Shown here: piece by piece, positions 9,530-20,549 of the stretch
Position numbering within the stretch: the stretch's first letter is position 1
Layout: every line of letters begins with the position of its first letter
Source of the DNA: Microvirga lotononidis
Lineage (GTDB): Bacteria > Pseudomonadota > Alphaproteobacteria > Rhizobiales > Beijerinckiaceae
Assembly (NCBI RefSeq): GCF_034627025.1
Contig: NZ_CP141048.1
Coordinates: forward strand, 496,001-560,000
Length of the DNA: 64,000 nt
Reading direction: 5' to 3'
The notes under the pieces: generated by a model
Databases searched by the model: none
Told to the model about the DNA's origin: nothing
The model's input: only the letters and a program-made list of their open reading frames with translations
Position numbers and translations under genes: made by a program

Positions 9530-10450
9530 CTACTCCGTCCGGATGCGCGGGTCGATCAGCCCGTAGGCGATATCGACCAGGAGGTTGATGAGCACGATGA
9601 AGAGCGCGAGCACCGTGATGGTGCCTTGCAGCACCGGGTAGTCGCGGTTCGAGATGGCGTCGAAGGCGAGCGTGCCCATGCCGGGCCAGTTGAACACCCG
9701 CTCGATGATGACAATGCCGCCGATGAGGCCGCCGAACTGAAGGCCGATATAGGTGACGAGCGGAATGGCCGAGTTGCGCAGGGCGTGCTTGTAGAGAACG
9801 ACCCGGTCGCGCAGGCCCTTGGACCTCGCCACCATGATGTATTGCTGCGAGAGCGTCTCCAGCATGGAGGTGCGCACGAGGCGCACGTTGGTGGCCGTGA
9901 GGATGATCGCCATGGTCAGCGCCGGCATGACGAAGCTCTCCGGCCCCTCCATGCCGCTCGGCGGCAGAAGACCGAGCACGATGGAGAACAGCAGCACCAT
10001 CATGATGGCGAGCCAGAAATTCGGGAATGACAGGCCGACCAGCGACAGGATGCGGATCATCTGATCCGGCCAGCGCCCGCGATTGACCGCCGCATAAACG
10101 CCGAGAGGCACCGACAGGACGATGGAGACGATGAGCGACGTGAACGCCAGCAGGAGGGTGGCCGGTAGGGCATTGGCGATGAGCATGGAAACGGGGGTGC
10201 CGCCCATGAAGCTCTTGCCGAAATCGCCCGTGATCATGCCCTCGAGAAAGTCGAGGTACTGAACGAAGAACGGACGTTCGAGCCCGAGCGCCTGCCGGAT
10301 GTTCTGCAGGTCCTGCTCGGTGACGTTGCCGCCACCCATCAGCATGATCGCTGGATCGCCCGACAGCCTGATCGCGAAGGAGACGATCAGAGTCACTGCG
10401 AGGACCACGAAAACAGCCTGCAACAATCGTTTGAGGATGAAGCCCGCCAT
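9530..10450 (-). CDS. Dipeptide/oligopeptide ABC transporter permease (DppB type)
   Basis: 306 aa from ATG at 10450 (MAGFILKRLLQAVFVVLAV), the canonical DppB/OppB N-terminus ending in the first membrane helix. Six membrane segments are visible; the EAA loop is VARSKGLRDRVVLYKHALRNSAIP, and the C-terminus ends in DPRIRTE as in most family members. Partner of the DppC-type permease. A perfect hairpin with T-tract lies between this gene and the upstream solute-binding gene, so permease expression probably depends on partial readthrough. Confidence 0.93.
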   Translation of the reverse strand: MAGFILKRLLQAVFVVLAVTLIVSFAIRLSGDPAIMLMGGGNVTEQDLQNIRQALGLERPFFVQYLDFLEGMITGDFGKSFMGGTPVSMLIANALPATLLLAFTSLIVSIVLSVPLGVYAAVNRGRWPDQMIRILSLVGLSFPNFWLAIMMVLLFSIVLGLLPPSGMEGPESFVMPALTMAIILTATNVRLVRTSMLETLSQQYIMVARSKGLRDRVVLYKHALRNSAIPLVTYIGLQFGGLIGGIVIIERVFNWPGMGTLAFDAISNRDYPVLQGTITVLALFIVLINLLVDIAYGLIDPRIRTE

Positions 10451-10473
10451 CGGGTGGTCCTTCTTGCTCTCGG

Positions 10474-10499
10474 AAAAACGGCCCCGCTGACGCGGGGCC
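10474..10499 (-). terminator. Intra-operon terminator/attenuator after the peptide-binding protein gene
   Basis: Perfect 8-bp stem GGCCCCGC (10480-10487) and GCGGGGCC (10492-10499), loop of 4, followed on the minus strand by GTTTTT (AAAAA at 10474-10478). It sits between the solute-binding gene and the first permease of the same operon and likely sets a high binding-protein to permease ratio. Confidence 0.75.
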
Positions 10500-10560
10500 T
10501 GATCTTGCATGTCAAAGCCTCGGACACGCGTCGTTCGCGACGCATGTCCGAGACGGTTTC

Positions 10561-12087
10561 TTACTCCACCGTCGTTTCCGTGAAGCGGAAGCGGCGGTCG
10601 GACGGAGCGTCGAAGTTCTTCACCCGCTTGTTCACGCCGTAGAGCGTGTTCTGGTTGTAGAGGGGAATCTCGAGCGCCTGATCGGCCACGTAGCGGGCGA
10701 TCTCCTGGAGAACCTTCTCGCGCTCCTTCACGTCGTACATCGTGCGCTGCTTCTCGAGCAGGGCGTTCAGCTTGGGATCGTTGTCGTACGGGTTCCACTT
10801 CTCGCCCGAGTGATACATCAGGTAAGCGGTGTTGTCGTAGTCGAAGGTCCATCCGCCCCAGGCATTGTGCCAGGCTTCGCCGGTCTTGCCGTTCGGAATG
10901 ATGTCATTGAGCAGAACCGGGGGCTCGTGCGGCTGCAGCGAGGGCTTGAGGCCCAGCGCCTGGAGGAAGCCGGCGGCGGCCTGCGCCACTTCGCGGAACG
11001 TCGCGTCGTTGCCACGGAAGTCGATCCGCACCGGCGCGCCGGCCGGAACCTTGGCCTGCTGCAGCATCTGCTTCGCCTTGGCGAGATCGAAGGGAAGCGG
11101 CTTCATGCTCGGATCGTAGCCGAAGGACAGGTCGGACTGGAAGCTTGCGATCGGCTTCGCGTGACCGAGGAGCACGGCCTTGATGATCGCGTCGCGGTCG
11201 ATGCCCATGATCAGAGCCTTGCGGACGTTCACGTCCTTCGTGATGCCCTCCTTGGTGTTCAGGCGCAGGGCGACGACGGTTGGACCGGTGATGCTGATGA
11301 GGCTCAGGTTAGGGCTCTTCTCCACTGTCGGCGCGAGGCCGAACGGGATGAGAGTCGCGACATCGATGCGGCCCGCCTGCAGCTCGGCCACCTGGGTGTT
11401 CGCCTCGGAGATGAAGCGCGTCACGACCTTGTCGAGCTTCGGCGCGCCGCCCCAGTGCTCCGGGAAGGCTTCGAGCGTGAGGCTGACCTTCGGGGTGTAT
11501 TCGGCGAACTTGAACGGCCCGGTGCCGACCGGGTTCATGTTGAAATAGGCGTCGCCCTTTTCCTGAATGTACTTGGGCGGCACGATCATGCCGCCGTAGC
11601 CGGCGAGCTTGGTCAGCAGGACGGGGTCCGGCTGCTTCATGACGAAGTCGACCGTGGAATCGTCGACGACTTCCACGTGGTCGATGGAGTTGTAGTTCGA
11701 CTGCTGCGGCCCCTTCCTGCCCTCCTCGCCGAGGAGGCGGTCGAAGGTGAACTTCACGGCTTCCGCATTGAACGGTTCGCCGTTGTGGAACTTCACGTTC
11801 TGACGCAGCTTGAAGCGGATCCGGCTGTTGTTGTCGAGGAACTCCCACGACGTGGCGAGGCCAGGCTTCAGCTTCATGTCCGCGCCGCGGGCCGTCAGGC
11901 CGTCGAAGATGTTGTTGGCGGCGGATGACCAGTCGACCAGGAACGTGTCGATGGGATCCCAGCTGCCCGGGTCGATGGCAACCGCCGTGGTCAGCGTTCC
12001 GGCGGCCTGGGCGCCGGATGCCGTCATCGGCGCCAGCGCGACAGCGGCCGTCAGGCCGAGCGCCTTGATCGTAGCAGAGAACTTCAT
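10561..12087 (-). CDS. Peptide ABC transporter periplasmic substrate-binding protein (family 5)
   Basis: 508 aa, usual DppA/OppA length. Start ATG at 12087 preceded by GGGAGACAAC; residues 1-27 form a signal peptide ending TASGAQA-AG. The SBP family 5 hallmark is seen near residue 70-110 (LKPGLATSWEFLDNNSRIRFKLRQNVKFHNGEPFN in two overlapping pieces: the SWE...FKLR and KFHNGEPFNAEAVKFTFDRLL blocks). Delivers substrate to the two permeases downstream. Gene order here is ATPase, binding protein, permeases, peptidase, unlike the dppABCDF order of E. coli. Confidence 0.92.
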   Translation of the reverse strand: MKFSATIKALGLTAAVALAPMTASGAQAAGTLTTAVAIDPGSWDPIDTFLVDWSSAANNIFDGLTARGADMKLKPGLATSWEFLDNNSRIRFKLRQNVKFHNGEPFNAEAVKFTFDRLLGEEGRKGPQQSNYNSIDHVEVVDDSTVDFVMKQPDPVLLTKLAGYGGMIVPPKYIQEKGDAYFNMNPVGTGPFKFAEYTPKVSLTLEAFPEHWGGAPKLDKVVTRFISEANTQVAELQAGRIDVATLIPFGLAPTVEKSPNLSLISITGPTVVALRLNTKEGITKDVNVRKALIMGIDRDAIIKAVLLGHAKPIASFQSDLSFGYDPSMKPLPFDLAKAKQMLQQAKVPAGAPVRIDFRGNDATFREVAQAAAGFLQALGLKPSLQPHEPPVLLNDIIPNGKTGEAWHNAWGGWTFDYDNTAYLMYHSGEKWNPYDNDPKLNALLEKQRTMYDVKEREKVLQEIARYVADQALEIPLYNQNTLYGVNKRVKNFDAPSDRRFRFTETTVE

Positions 12088-12115
12088 GTCGTTGTCTCCC
12101 TTATGAATTCGTGTC

Positions 12116-13996
<1,881 letters not shown>

Positions 13997-14166
13997 CCAT
14001 CCATGCTCGCGAGACGGCGCCGAGCTTACGTGCATAAGCCCAGTACCTCTTTGATACCTGTCTTCCATCACAGCGACGGACCCGGTCCGTCAAGGTCTGT
14101 TTGCGTCGGATCAGGCAATCTCCGGCATCATCGACGCCGGAAACTCGCGAATAAAGCAGGCCGACG

Positions 14167-15432
14167 TTATGGCGTAACCCATTCGCCGCCGCGCATGAGA
14201 GGCTCGGCCCTGCCGTCCTGCGTCACACCGTCCACATCGATGCGCTCGGAGCCGATCATCCAGTCGATATGGATCAGGCTCTTGTTGGAACCGCGCGCGG
14301 CGAGCTCCTCCTCGCTCATCGTTCCGCCGCCCTGGATGCACTTGCTGTAAGCCTGGCCGAGGGCGATGTGGCTGGAGGCGTTCTCGTCGAACAGGGTGTT
14401 GAAGAAGAGCAGCCCGCTTCGCGAGATCGGCGACGAATTGGGCACGAGAGCCACTTCGCCGAGGTGGCGGGCGCCCTCGTCCGTATCGAGAACCTTGTTC
14501 AGCACGGCTTCTCCGGTGCGCGCCTTGCTCTCCACGATCCGGCCGGCCTCGAACCGCACCTGGATGTCCTGGATCAGGGTGCCGTTGTAGGAAAGCGGCT
14601 TGGTGCTGGTCACATGCCCGTCGACCCGGTCCCTATGGGGCGTGGTGAACACCTCCTCGGTCGGGATGTTGGCATTGCAGACGACGCCGTTCTTCGCCCG
14701 GGTGGCGCCGCCGTTCCATTCATGCCCGTCCGCCAGGCCGACGCGAAGGTCGGTCCCGGGACCGCGGAAATGGAGCGCGGCATAGTTCTTTCCGTTGAGA
14801 AGGCGCGTACGCGCCCGGAGATTCGCGTTATGCGCCTCCCATGCGGCGATGGGATCCGGCGTATCGACCCGGGAGGCCGAGAAAATCGCCTGCCAAAGCT
14901 TGGCGACGGCCACATCCTCCGGGTCGTCCGGGAACACGGTCTTCGCCCAGGCGGGCGTCGCGGCGGACACGATGGTCCAGTTGATGTCGAATCCGGCGAT
15001 CATGTTGAGGGCCGGCATGTAGGCCTTCGAGCGGGCCCGGTTGGCGCGGGAAACCTTCTCCGGATCCTCCTTGGCGAGCAGGGACGGATCCTCGCCGACG
15101 ATGGCGAGCCGCGCCGCGCCGTTCCTGTAGGCGGCCGCCATCCCCTCGTAGAGCCAGGACGCCGCCGTATCGAAGCTCTCGTCACGGGCGTTCCGGAAGC
15201 GCATGAGCGCGCTCTCCTCGTCGGAGAAGATCGTGGTGACCAGCGAGGCGCCGGCCTTGTAGGCGTGCTCGGTGACGCGCCGCACGAGGGCGACGGCTTC
15301 GAGCGGCGCGGTCACGACCAGTTCCTGCCCGGGCTTCAGCCCGAGCCCAACGCGGACGGCGACTTCCCCCAAGCGGTCGAGAAGCTTGGCGTTTGACGCG
15401 GCATCGGCCGGATTCCGGACTTGTTCGTTCAT
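14167..15432 (-). CDS. M29-family aminopeptidase
   Basis: 421 aa, matching AmpS/AmpT/PepS length (~410). These cytosolic dimetal enzymes remove N-terminal residues from small peptides. Visible metal-site motifs: NIPTEEVFTTPHRDRVDG (first Glu/His cluster, about residues 255-270), GEVALVPNSSPIS, NASSHIALGQAY and LIHIDWMIGSERIDVDG near the C-terminus. Transcribed in the same direction and 170 bp upstream of the peptide transporter genes; probably works on the imported peptides. The gap 13997-14166 holds no gene and is likely the transporter promoter. Confidence 0.92.
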   Translation of the reverse strand: MNEQVRNPADAASNAKLLDRLGEVAVRVGLGLKPGQELVVTAPLEAVALVRRVTEHAYKAGASLVTTIFSDEESALMRFRNARDESFDTAASWLYEGMAAAYRNGAARLAIVGEDPSLLAKEDPEKVSRANRARSKAYMPALNMIAGFDINWTIVSAATPAWAKTVFPDDPEDVAVAKLWQAIFSASRVDTPDPIAAWEAHNANLRARTRLLNGKNYAALHFRGPGTDLRVGLADGHEWNGGATRAKNGVVCNANIPTEEVFTTPHRDRVDGHVTSTKPLSYNGTLIQDIQVRFEAGRIVESKARTGEAVLNKVLDTDEGARHLGEVALVPNSSPISRSGLLFFNTLFDENASSHIALGQAYSKCIQGGGTMSEEELAARGSNKSLIHIDWMIGSERIDVDGVTQDGRAEPLMRGGEWVTP

Positions 15433-15515
15433 GGTCTTGGACTCGCGAAACTGAAAAGGTTAGCCGGTGAGGCTACACTGCTCTGCCGCCGACGCAACCT
15501 CGACGGCTGGGAATA

Positions 15516-16622
15516 TCACACATCATGCGGCGCCACGCTCCCGAGAGCCTCCGGATCGAAGGCGATGCTCTTGATGATGGCATGGACGGCAAGCCCCGGG
15601 GCAAGACCGAGTTCTCTCACCGATCTACGGGTCACCCGGGCGACGATCGCGTCCCCGCCGCATTCCAGCATCACGTCGACGCTCGGCCCGCCGGTATCGT
15701 CGATGGAGGCGATGCGCCCGGGCAGTATGTTGAGCGCGCTCAGGCCCTCGGGCCGGTGCAGCGAGAGAATGATGTCGCGGGCGCGAAGGCGGACGCGCAG
15801 GGGTGCGCCGATGGGGCGTTCGATCCGCGGGACGGTCAGGAGACCGGCCTTGGCCTGAAGGATGGTCAACCCGAACCCGTCCTCATGCCTCAGGATCTGG
15901 GCTTCGACCAGGGCGCCGGCCTCCGCCGGGCCGACCTGTGCGAAGAGATCGGTATGCCGCAGGATTTCCGAAGCCCTGCCCGACGCCGTCACCCGGCCCT
16001 CGGACAGGACGACGACGGACGTAGCAAGCCGTGCGATCTCGGCGACGGAATGGCTGACGAGAACGATGGGCACCGCGCCCTCGTCGCGCAGGCGCTCGAT
16101 ATACGGATAGATCTCGGCCTTTCGCGCCTCGTCGAGGGAGGCCAGCGGCTCGTCCATGAGCAGCAGTTGCGGATCGGCCAGGAGCGCCCGCCCGATGGCG
16201 ACCCTCTGCTTCTCGCCGCCCGACAACGTGGACGGTCGCCGCTCCAGCAGATGCCCGATGCCGAGGAGATCGACCACATGGTCGAAGTTCGCCGTTCTTT
16301 CCCGCCGAGGGGTGAACCAGCGCCCGAAGAGGAGGTTCTGGCGCACGTCGAGATGCGGGAAGAGGCGCCCCTCCTGAAAGACATAGCCGATCCGCCGCCG
16401 GTGCTTGGGCACGAAGACGTTCTTCTTCGTATCGACCAGCACCCGATCCTGCACGACAACCCGGCCATGCTCCGGCCGGACGAGGCCGCCGATCGCATTG
16501 ACGATGGTCGTCTTGCCGGAACCGGACGGGCCGAACAGGGCCGTCAGCCCGCCGCCGGACTGAAAGCGCGCCTGCAGGACGAAGCCGCCCTGCTCATGTC
16601 GGATGTCGACCTCGAGGATCAT
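15516..16622 (-). CDS. modC: Molybdate ABC transporter ATP-binding protein
   Basis: 368 aa starting at ATG 16622, which overlaps the modB stop by 4 bp (ATGA). ABC domain with Walker A FGPSGSGKTTI, Q-loop region, signature LSGGEKQRVAIGRALL and Walker B LLLMDEPLASLD; the C-terminal ~70 residues form a Mop/TOBE domain (LRVRARDIILSLHRPEGLSALNIL region, then the ARVTRRSVRELGLAPG block) that binds oxyanion and is specific for ModC. Energises molybdate uptake with ModB and ModA. Last gene of the modABC unit; the 80 bp beyond it carry no clear terminator. Confidence 0.95.
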   Translation of the reverse strand: MILEVDIRHEQGGFVLQARFQSGGGLTALFGPSGSGKTTIVNAIGGLVRPEHGRVVVQDRVLVDTKKNVFVPKHRRRIGYVFQEGRLFPHLDVRQNLLFGRWFTPRRERTANFDHVVDLLGIGHLLERRPSTLSGGEKQRVAIGRALLADPQLLLMDEPLASLDEARKAEIYPYIERLRDEGAVPIVLVSHSVAEIARLATSVVVLSEGRVTASGRASEILRHTDLFAQVGPAEAGALVEAQILRHEDGFGLTILQAKAGLLTVPRIERPIGAPLRVRLRARDIILSLHRPEGLSALNILPGRIASIDDTGGPSVDVMLECGGDAIVARVTRRSVRELGLAPGLAVHAIIKSIAFDPEALGSVAPHDV

Positions 16623-17317
16623 CGCGCCTGCACTCGCAAGCGCGCACGGCGGGCGAACCACTCGGACATCCAGAGAGCCGCGATGGAGATGACGACGGAA
16701 ACGAGCGTCAGCCGCATCGCGCCGCTCTCGCCTCCCGGCACCTGCGTATAGGCATAGATGGCGCTCGGGATGGTCTGCGTTTCACCGGGGATGTTGGACA
16801 CGAAGGTGATCGTCGCCCCGAACTCGCCCATCGCCTTTGCAAAGGACAGCACCATGCCGGCGATGATGCCCGGAAGGATCAACGGCAGGGTCACGATTCC
16901 GAAGACCCAGACAGGATGCGCGCCCAAAGTGCCGGCCGCGTCCTCGAGCTTGCGGTCGACCGATGCGATGGACAGGCGGATGGCGCGCACCAGCAGCGGA
17001 AAGCCCATGATGGCGCAGGCGAGCGCGGCGCCCGTCCAGCGAAACGACAGGACGATCCCGAACTGCTCGGCGAGAAAAGACCCGATGGGTCCGCGCCGCC
17101 CGAAGCCGATAAGAAGAGCCCAGCCGACCACGACCGGGGGCAGCACGAGGGGAAGGTGCACGATCACATCGAGCGCCTGCCGTCCCCAGAAGCGGCCGCG
17201 TTCCAAAAGCAGCGCGACGGCGATGCCGGGGATGAGGCTCGCCGTCATCGCCACGAAGGCGACCTTCAGGCTCAGGCGGACCGCCGTCCATTCTTCCGGG
17301 GAAAGCCAGTCGGTCAC
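16619..17317 (-). CDS. modB: Molybdate ABC transporter permease
   Basis: 232 aa inner-membrane subunit with five hydrophobic segments. Starts with GTG at 17317 overlapping the modA stop (GTGA) and ends overlapping modC (ATGA), so the three genes are translationally coupled. LPLVLPPVVVGWALLIGFGRRGPIG and the EAA loop DAAGTLGAHPVWVFGIVTLPLILPGI are typical ModB blocks; AKAMGEFGATITFVSNIPGETQTIP is the strongly conserved C-terminal ModB motif. Confidence 0.95.
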   Translation of the reverse strand: MTDWLSPEEWTAVRLSLKVAFVAMTASLIPGIAVALLLERGRFWGRQALDVIVHLPLVLPPVVVGWALLIGFGRRGPIGSFLAEQFGIVLSFRWTGAALACAIMGFPLLVRAIRLSIASVDRKLEDAAGTLGAHPVWVFGIVTLPLILPGIIAGMVLSFAKAMGEFGATITFVSNIPGETQTIPSAIYAYTQVPGGESGAMRLTLVSVVISIAALWMSEWFARRARLRVQAR

Positions 17318-18129
17318 GAACCGGAGGTCGCTTTGCCGACGAAGGTGAAGCCCTGCTTGTCGAAGAACGGCTTGGACTTGTCCGAGCGCAGGAAGGCCAG
17401 GAACGCTGCGGCGTCAGGGTTGGCGGAATCCTTCGTGAGCGCGACCGGATAGACGATGGGCGGATGGCTCTCGTCCGGGAACGTGGCGACGATGCTCACG
17501 TTCGGATCGGACACGGCATCGGTCCTGTAGACGATGCCGAGCGGCGCCTCGCCGCGCGACACGAGCAGGAGAGCGGCACGCACGTTGTCCGCCTGGGCCA
17601 CCTTGTCCTTCACGCCGTTCCAGGCGCCGAGATGCTCGAGCGCGGCCTTGCCGTATTTTCCCGCCGGGACCGCGTCCACATGGCCCATGGCCAAGCGGTT
17701 GCTGCCGAGAATGGCCGCGAGGTCGATGCCGGGCTGGAGCTGAACCTGCAGGGTCGAGCCCTTGGCCGCAACGAGGACCAGCGCGTTGCCGAGCAGGCTG
17801 ACGCGGCTCTCCGGCTTGATCGATCCCTTCGAGGCCAGGTAATCCATCCAGTCGAGATCGGCGGAGAAGAAGAGATCCGCCGGGGCGCCGGCCTCGATCT
17901 GCTTGGCCAGCGCATTGCTGGCGGCATAGGAGATCGTGACCCGCTTGCCGGTCTCGCGCATCCAGGCCGCGCCGGCATCATCGAGCGCATTCTTCAGGCT
18001 GGCCGCCGCGAACACCACCACGTCCCTGGTCTGGGCCGAAGCCGCGCCGACCAGCGTGAAACCCGAGAGAAGCAGCCCGAAGAGAAGCGTCTTCGCAATC
18101 TTGCCTATGGAAGGTCGTGTCGAGTGCAT
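17314..18129 (-). CDS. modA: Molybdate-binding periplasmic protein
   Basis: 271 aa, family length ~255-260. Residues 1-32 are a signal peptide (basic start, hydrophobic LLFGLLLSGFTLVGAAS, cleavage after ASA). Oxyanion-binding motifs: VFAAASLKNAL (Ser ligand), YAASNALAKQIEAGAPADLFFSAD (second Ser and the ADLF/S-D block), and the later GEAPLGIVYRTDA. Captures molybdate (or tungstate) for ModBC. It begins 64 bp downstream of msrQ, with GGGAGACAGAGG just before the ATG, so it may share a transcript with msrPQ. Confidence 0.95.
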   Translation of the reverse strand: MHSTRPSIGKIAKTLLFGLLLSGFTLVGAASAQTRDVVVFAAASLKNALDDAGAAWMRETGKRVTISYAASNALAKQIEAGAPADLFFSADLDWMDYLASKGSIKPESRVSLLGNALVLVAAKGSTLQVQLQPGIDLAAILGSNRLAMGHVDAVPAGKYGKAALEHLGAWNGVKDKVAQADNVRAALLLVSRGEAPLGIVYRTDAVSDPNVSIVATFPDESHPPIVYPVALTKDSANPDAAAFLAFLRSDKSKPFFDKQGFTFVGKATSGS

Positions 18130-18193
18130 CCTCTGTCTCCCGGATGGAGCTGGCCCGCTTGGTACAGGTATCCTAGTGAAGCGATCGGGCCCT

Positions 18194-18838
18194 TCAAGCG
18201 GCGCGGCGCCTCGGCGAGGGCTTCCTCACCATCGGGCGGACCAGCCGGTAGCCGAGCAGCGTGGCCACGATGGCCGCATAGACGAGCGGTTCGGGCGGCC
18301 AGGATTTCACCACCAGCAGGAAATGCAGCGCCGCCCCGATGGCCGCGACATAGACCAGGCGGTGCAACTTTGCCCAGGCCTGGCCTCCCATCCGCCGGAT
18401 CGCGGCATTGTTGGAGGTCACCGCCAGGGGGATGAGGATGACGAAGGTCGCCATGCCGATGGTGATGTAGGGCCGCTTGACGATGTCGGCCACGATGGCC
18501 GCAAGATCGAGGCCCTGGTCGAGCACCAGATAAGTGGTGAGATGCAGGGCGGCATAATAGAACGCCAGCAGCCCCAAGGCCCGGCGGTAGCGCAGCAGGT
18601 TGATGTTGAAGAGCTGGCGCAGCGGCGTGATCGCCAGGGTGGCGATCAGGAAGCGCAGCGCCCAGAGCCCCAGCGCCTGCTCCAGGTAACGCATCGGATC
18701 GGCCCCGAGCCGATCGTCGATGCCCGCATAGAACAGCCAGACCGCCGGGATGAAGCCGACGATATAGACGGCGATCTTCGGCACCTGAGGCAGGGCGAAA
18801 CCCTTCTTCTCGCCCTGAACGGAGGCTCGTCCCGCCAT
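18194..18838 (-). CDS. msrQ: MsrQ heme-binding membrane subunit of methionine sulfoxide reductase
   Basis: 214 aa with about six membrane segments of the ferric-reductase-like family. MsrQ carries heme and passes electrons from the respiratory chain or flavin reductase to periplasmic MsrP. Visible: RFLIATLAITPLRQLF, RYRRALGLLAFYYAALHLTTYLVLDQG with the heme-ligand histidine, RPYITIGMATFVILIPLAVTSN and KLHRLVYVAAIGAALHFL with further candidate His ligands. Its ATG overlaps the last base of the msrP stop codon. Ends in a basic cytosolic tail. Confidence 0.94.
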   Translation of the reverse strand: MAGRASVQGEKKGFALPQVPKIAVYIVGFIPAVWLFYAGIDDRLGADPMRYLEQALGLWALRFLIATLAITPLRQLFNINLLRYRRALGLLAFYYAALHLTTYLVLDQGLDLAAIVADIVKRPYITIGMATFVILIPLAVTSNNAAIRRMGGQAWAKLHRLVYVAAIGAALHFLLVVKSWPPEPLVYAAIVATLLGYRLVRPMVRKPSPRRRAA

Positions 18839-19782
18839 CAGTAGAGCTTCCGCAGGTCCATGCCGGTATAGAGGCTCGCCACCTGCTCGGCATAGCCGTT
18901 GAACATCAGCGTCGGACGGCGTTTCGCGAACAGGCCGCCCTCGCCGATGCGCCGCTCGGTCGCCTGGCTCCAGCGGGGATGGTCCACGTTCGGGTTCACG
19001 TTGGCATAGAAGCCGTATTCGCTCGGCGCCTGCTTGTTCCAGGAGGTCGGCGGCTGCTTGTCCACGAAGCTGATCCGGGTGATCGACTTGATGCCCTTGA
19101 AGCCGTATTTCCACGGAACGACGAGGCGGATCGGTGCGCCGTTCTGGTTCGGCAGGGTCTCGCCGTAGAGACCGACGGCCAGAAGCGTCAGGGGGTTCAT
19201 GGCCTCGTCCAGGCGCAGTCCCTCCACATAAGGCCATTCGAGCACCGGAAAGATCGAATCCAGGCCCGGCATTTCATCAGGCCGGAAAGCGGTCTCGAAG
19301 GCGATGTATTTCGCGCTGCCCAGGGGCTCCACCCGCTTGATCAGGTCGGCCAGCGGGAAGCCGACCCAGGGGATGACCATGGACCAGCCTTCGACGCAGC
19401 GCATGCGGTAGATGCGCTCCTCCAGGGCCGGGGACTTTATGAGATCCTCGATGGCGAATTCGGCGGGCTTGCCCACCATGCCGTCGACCTTGACCGTCCA
19501 GGGCGCGGTCTTGAGGCTGCCGGCCTTGGCCGCCGGATCCTCCTTGCCGGTCCCGAACTCGTAATAGTTGTTGTAGCTCGTGACGTCCTCGCGGCTCGTC
19601 TTCTTCTCGTCCGTCGAGAAGGGGCTTTTGGCGCCGGACAGGGGAGCGGCTTCCAGGCCCTTCGGAAGGGAAGCGGTCAAAGCCAATCCGGCCGCGCCTG
19701 CCATCCATTGGCGGCGATTGAAATAGACCTCCCGCGGCGTGATTTCGGAGGGCAGGACATCGTCAGGGCGGCGGATCAGCAC
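18838..19782 (-). CDS. msrP: MsrP catalytic subunit, periplasmic protein-methionine-sulfoxide reductase
   Basis: 314 aa, molybdopterin enzyme that repairs oxidised methionine in envelope proteins. I place the start at GTG 19782, because GAGGTG lies 5 nt upstream and the product then begins [15 protein letters not shown], the usual family N-terminus; in-frame ATGs at 19806 and 19821 would add a non-family extension. A twin-arginine signal is present ([19 protein letters not shown]), so the folded cofactor-bound protein is exported by Tat. The Mo-coordinating cysteine is C129 in [19 protein letters not shown]. Later blocks [17 protein letters not shown] and [21 protein letters not shown] are typical sulfite-oxidase-fold motifs. 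Confidence 0.94.
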   Translation of the reverse strand: MLIRRPDDVLPSEITPREVYFNRRQWMAGAAGLALTASLPKGLEAAPLSGAKSPFSTDEKKTSREDVTSYNNYYEFGTGKEDPAAKAGSLKTAPWTVKVDGMVGKPAEFAIEDLIKSPALEERIYRMRCVEGWSMVIPWVGFPLADLIKRVEPLGSAKYIAFETAFRPDEMPGLDSIFPVLEWPYVEGLRLDEAMNPLTLLAVGLYGETLPNQNGAPIRLVVPWKYGFKGIKSITRISFVDKQPPTSWNKQAPSEYGFYANVNPNVDHPRWSQATERRIGEGGLFAKRRPTLMFNGYAEQVASLYTGMDLRKLY

Positions 19783-19867
19783 GGCATCACCTCGTTTCAA
19801 ACCCATTGTGAATGGGTACACCCGAGAACGCCAGACGTGGCCTCACATTTCCGTTACAGTTTTTCGT

Positions 19868-20539
19868 TCAGGGGTTCACGGCCTGGACGAACCGTCGCGT
19901 GATCTCGCGCGGGTTGGTGATCGCGGTCCCCACCACCACCGCATGGGCCCCGCGCCGGAAAGCCTCGGCCACGAGATCGGGCGTGTCGAAGCGTCCTTCC
20001 GCGACGACCGGCACTGCAAGCTCCGCAACGAGAGCCGACAGGAGTTCCAGATCGGGACCCGGACCCTTGCGGAGGGCGGTTTCCTCCGTGTAGCCGGCCA
20101 GTGTCGTAGCGACATAGGTCGCGCCTGCGGCATGGGCGCCGCGCCCCTCCTCCAGGGTGGAGATGTCGGCGAAAACCTCCCGGCCCAGCTCCGTCAGGAT
20201 GCGGCCGATCAGGCGCTCCACCGGATTGCCGTTGCGCGGGCGCGGCGTGGCGTCGATGCCGATGATGTCCGCGCCCGCTTTCGCGATCTGCTCCGCCTGC
20301 GCGAAGCCCGGCGTGATGTAGACCGGGAAGCGGTCGTCCCACACCTTGGAGATCCCGATGATAGGGAGGCTCGTCACCGCACGGATCGCCGCCACGTCGG
20401 CCTCGCCGTTGGCGCGGATTCCTTTCGCGCCGCCCGCCTCCGCCGCCTGCGCCATGGCGGACATGTGGATGGAGCCGTGCAGCGGGTTGTCGGCCCGGGC
20501 CTGGCAGGAGACCACGAGGGCCCCTTTCGGGATCAGCAT
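19868..20539 (-). CDS. nanE: N-acylglucosamine/N-acetylmannosamine-6-phosphate 2-epimerase
   Basis: 223 aa TIM-barrel enzyme that interconverts ManNAc-6-P and GlcNAc-6-P in sialic acid or aminosugar use. Motifs: VSCQARADNPLHGS, GAKGIRANGEADVAAIR, PIIGISKVWDD, ADIIGIDATPRPR (catalytic region), FADISTLEEGRGAHAAGATYVATTLAGYTE and PVVAEGRFDTPDLVAEAFRRGAHAVVVGTAITNP. It lies 10 bp after the second sugar permease, so the imported sugar probably enters metabolism as an N-acylated hexosamine; no kinase, aldolase or deacetylase gene is adjacent, so that is inference. Confidence 0.9.
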   Translation of the reverse strand: MLIPKGALVVSCQARADNPLHGSIHMSAMAQAAEAGGAKGIRANGEADVAAIRAVTSLPIIGISKVWDDRFPVYITPGFAQAEQIAKAGADIIGIDATPRPRNGNPVERLIGRILTELGREVFADISTLEEGRGAHAAGATYVATTLAGYTEETALRKGPGPDLELLSALVAELAVPVVAEGRFDTPDLVAEAFRRGAHAVVVGTAITNPREITRRFVQAVNP

Positions 20540-20549
20540 TGTCCGTCTC

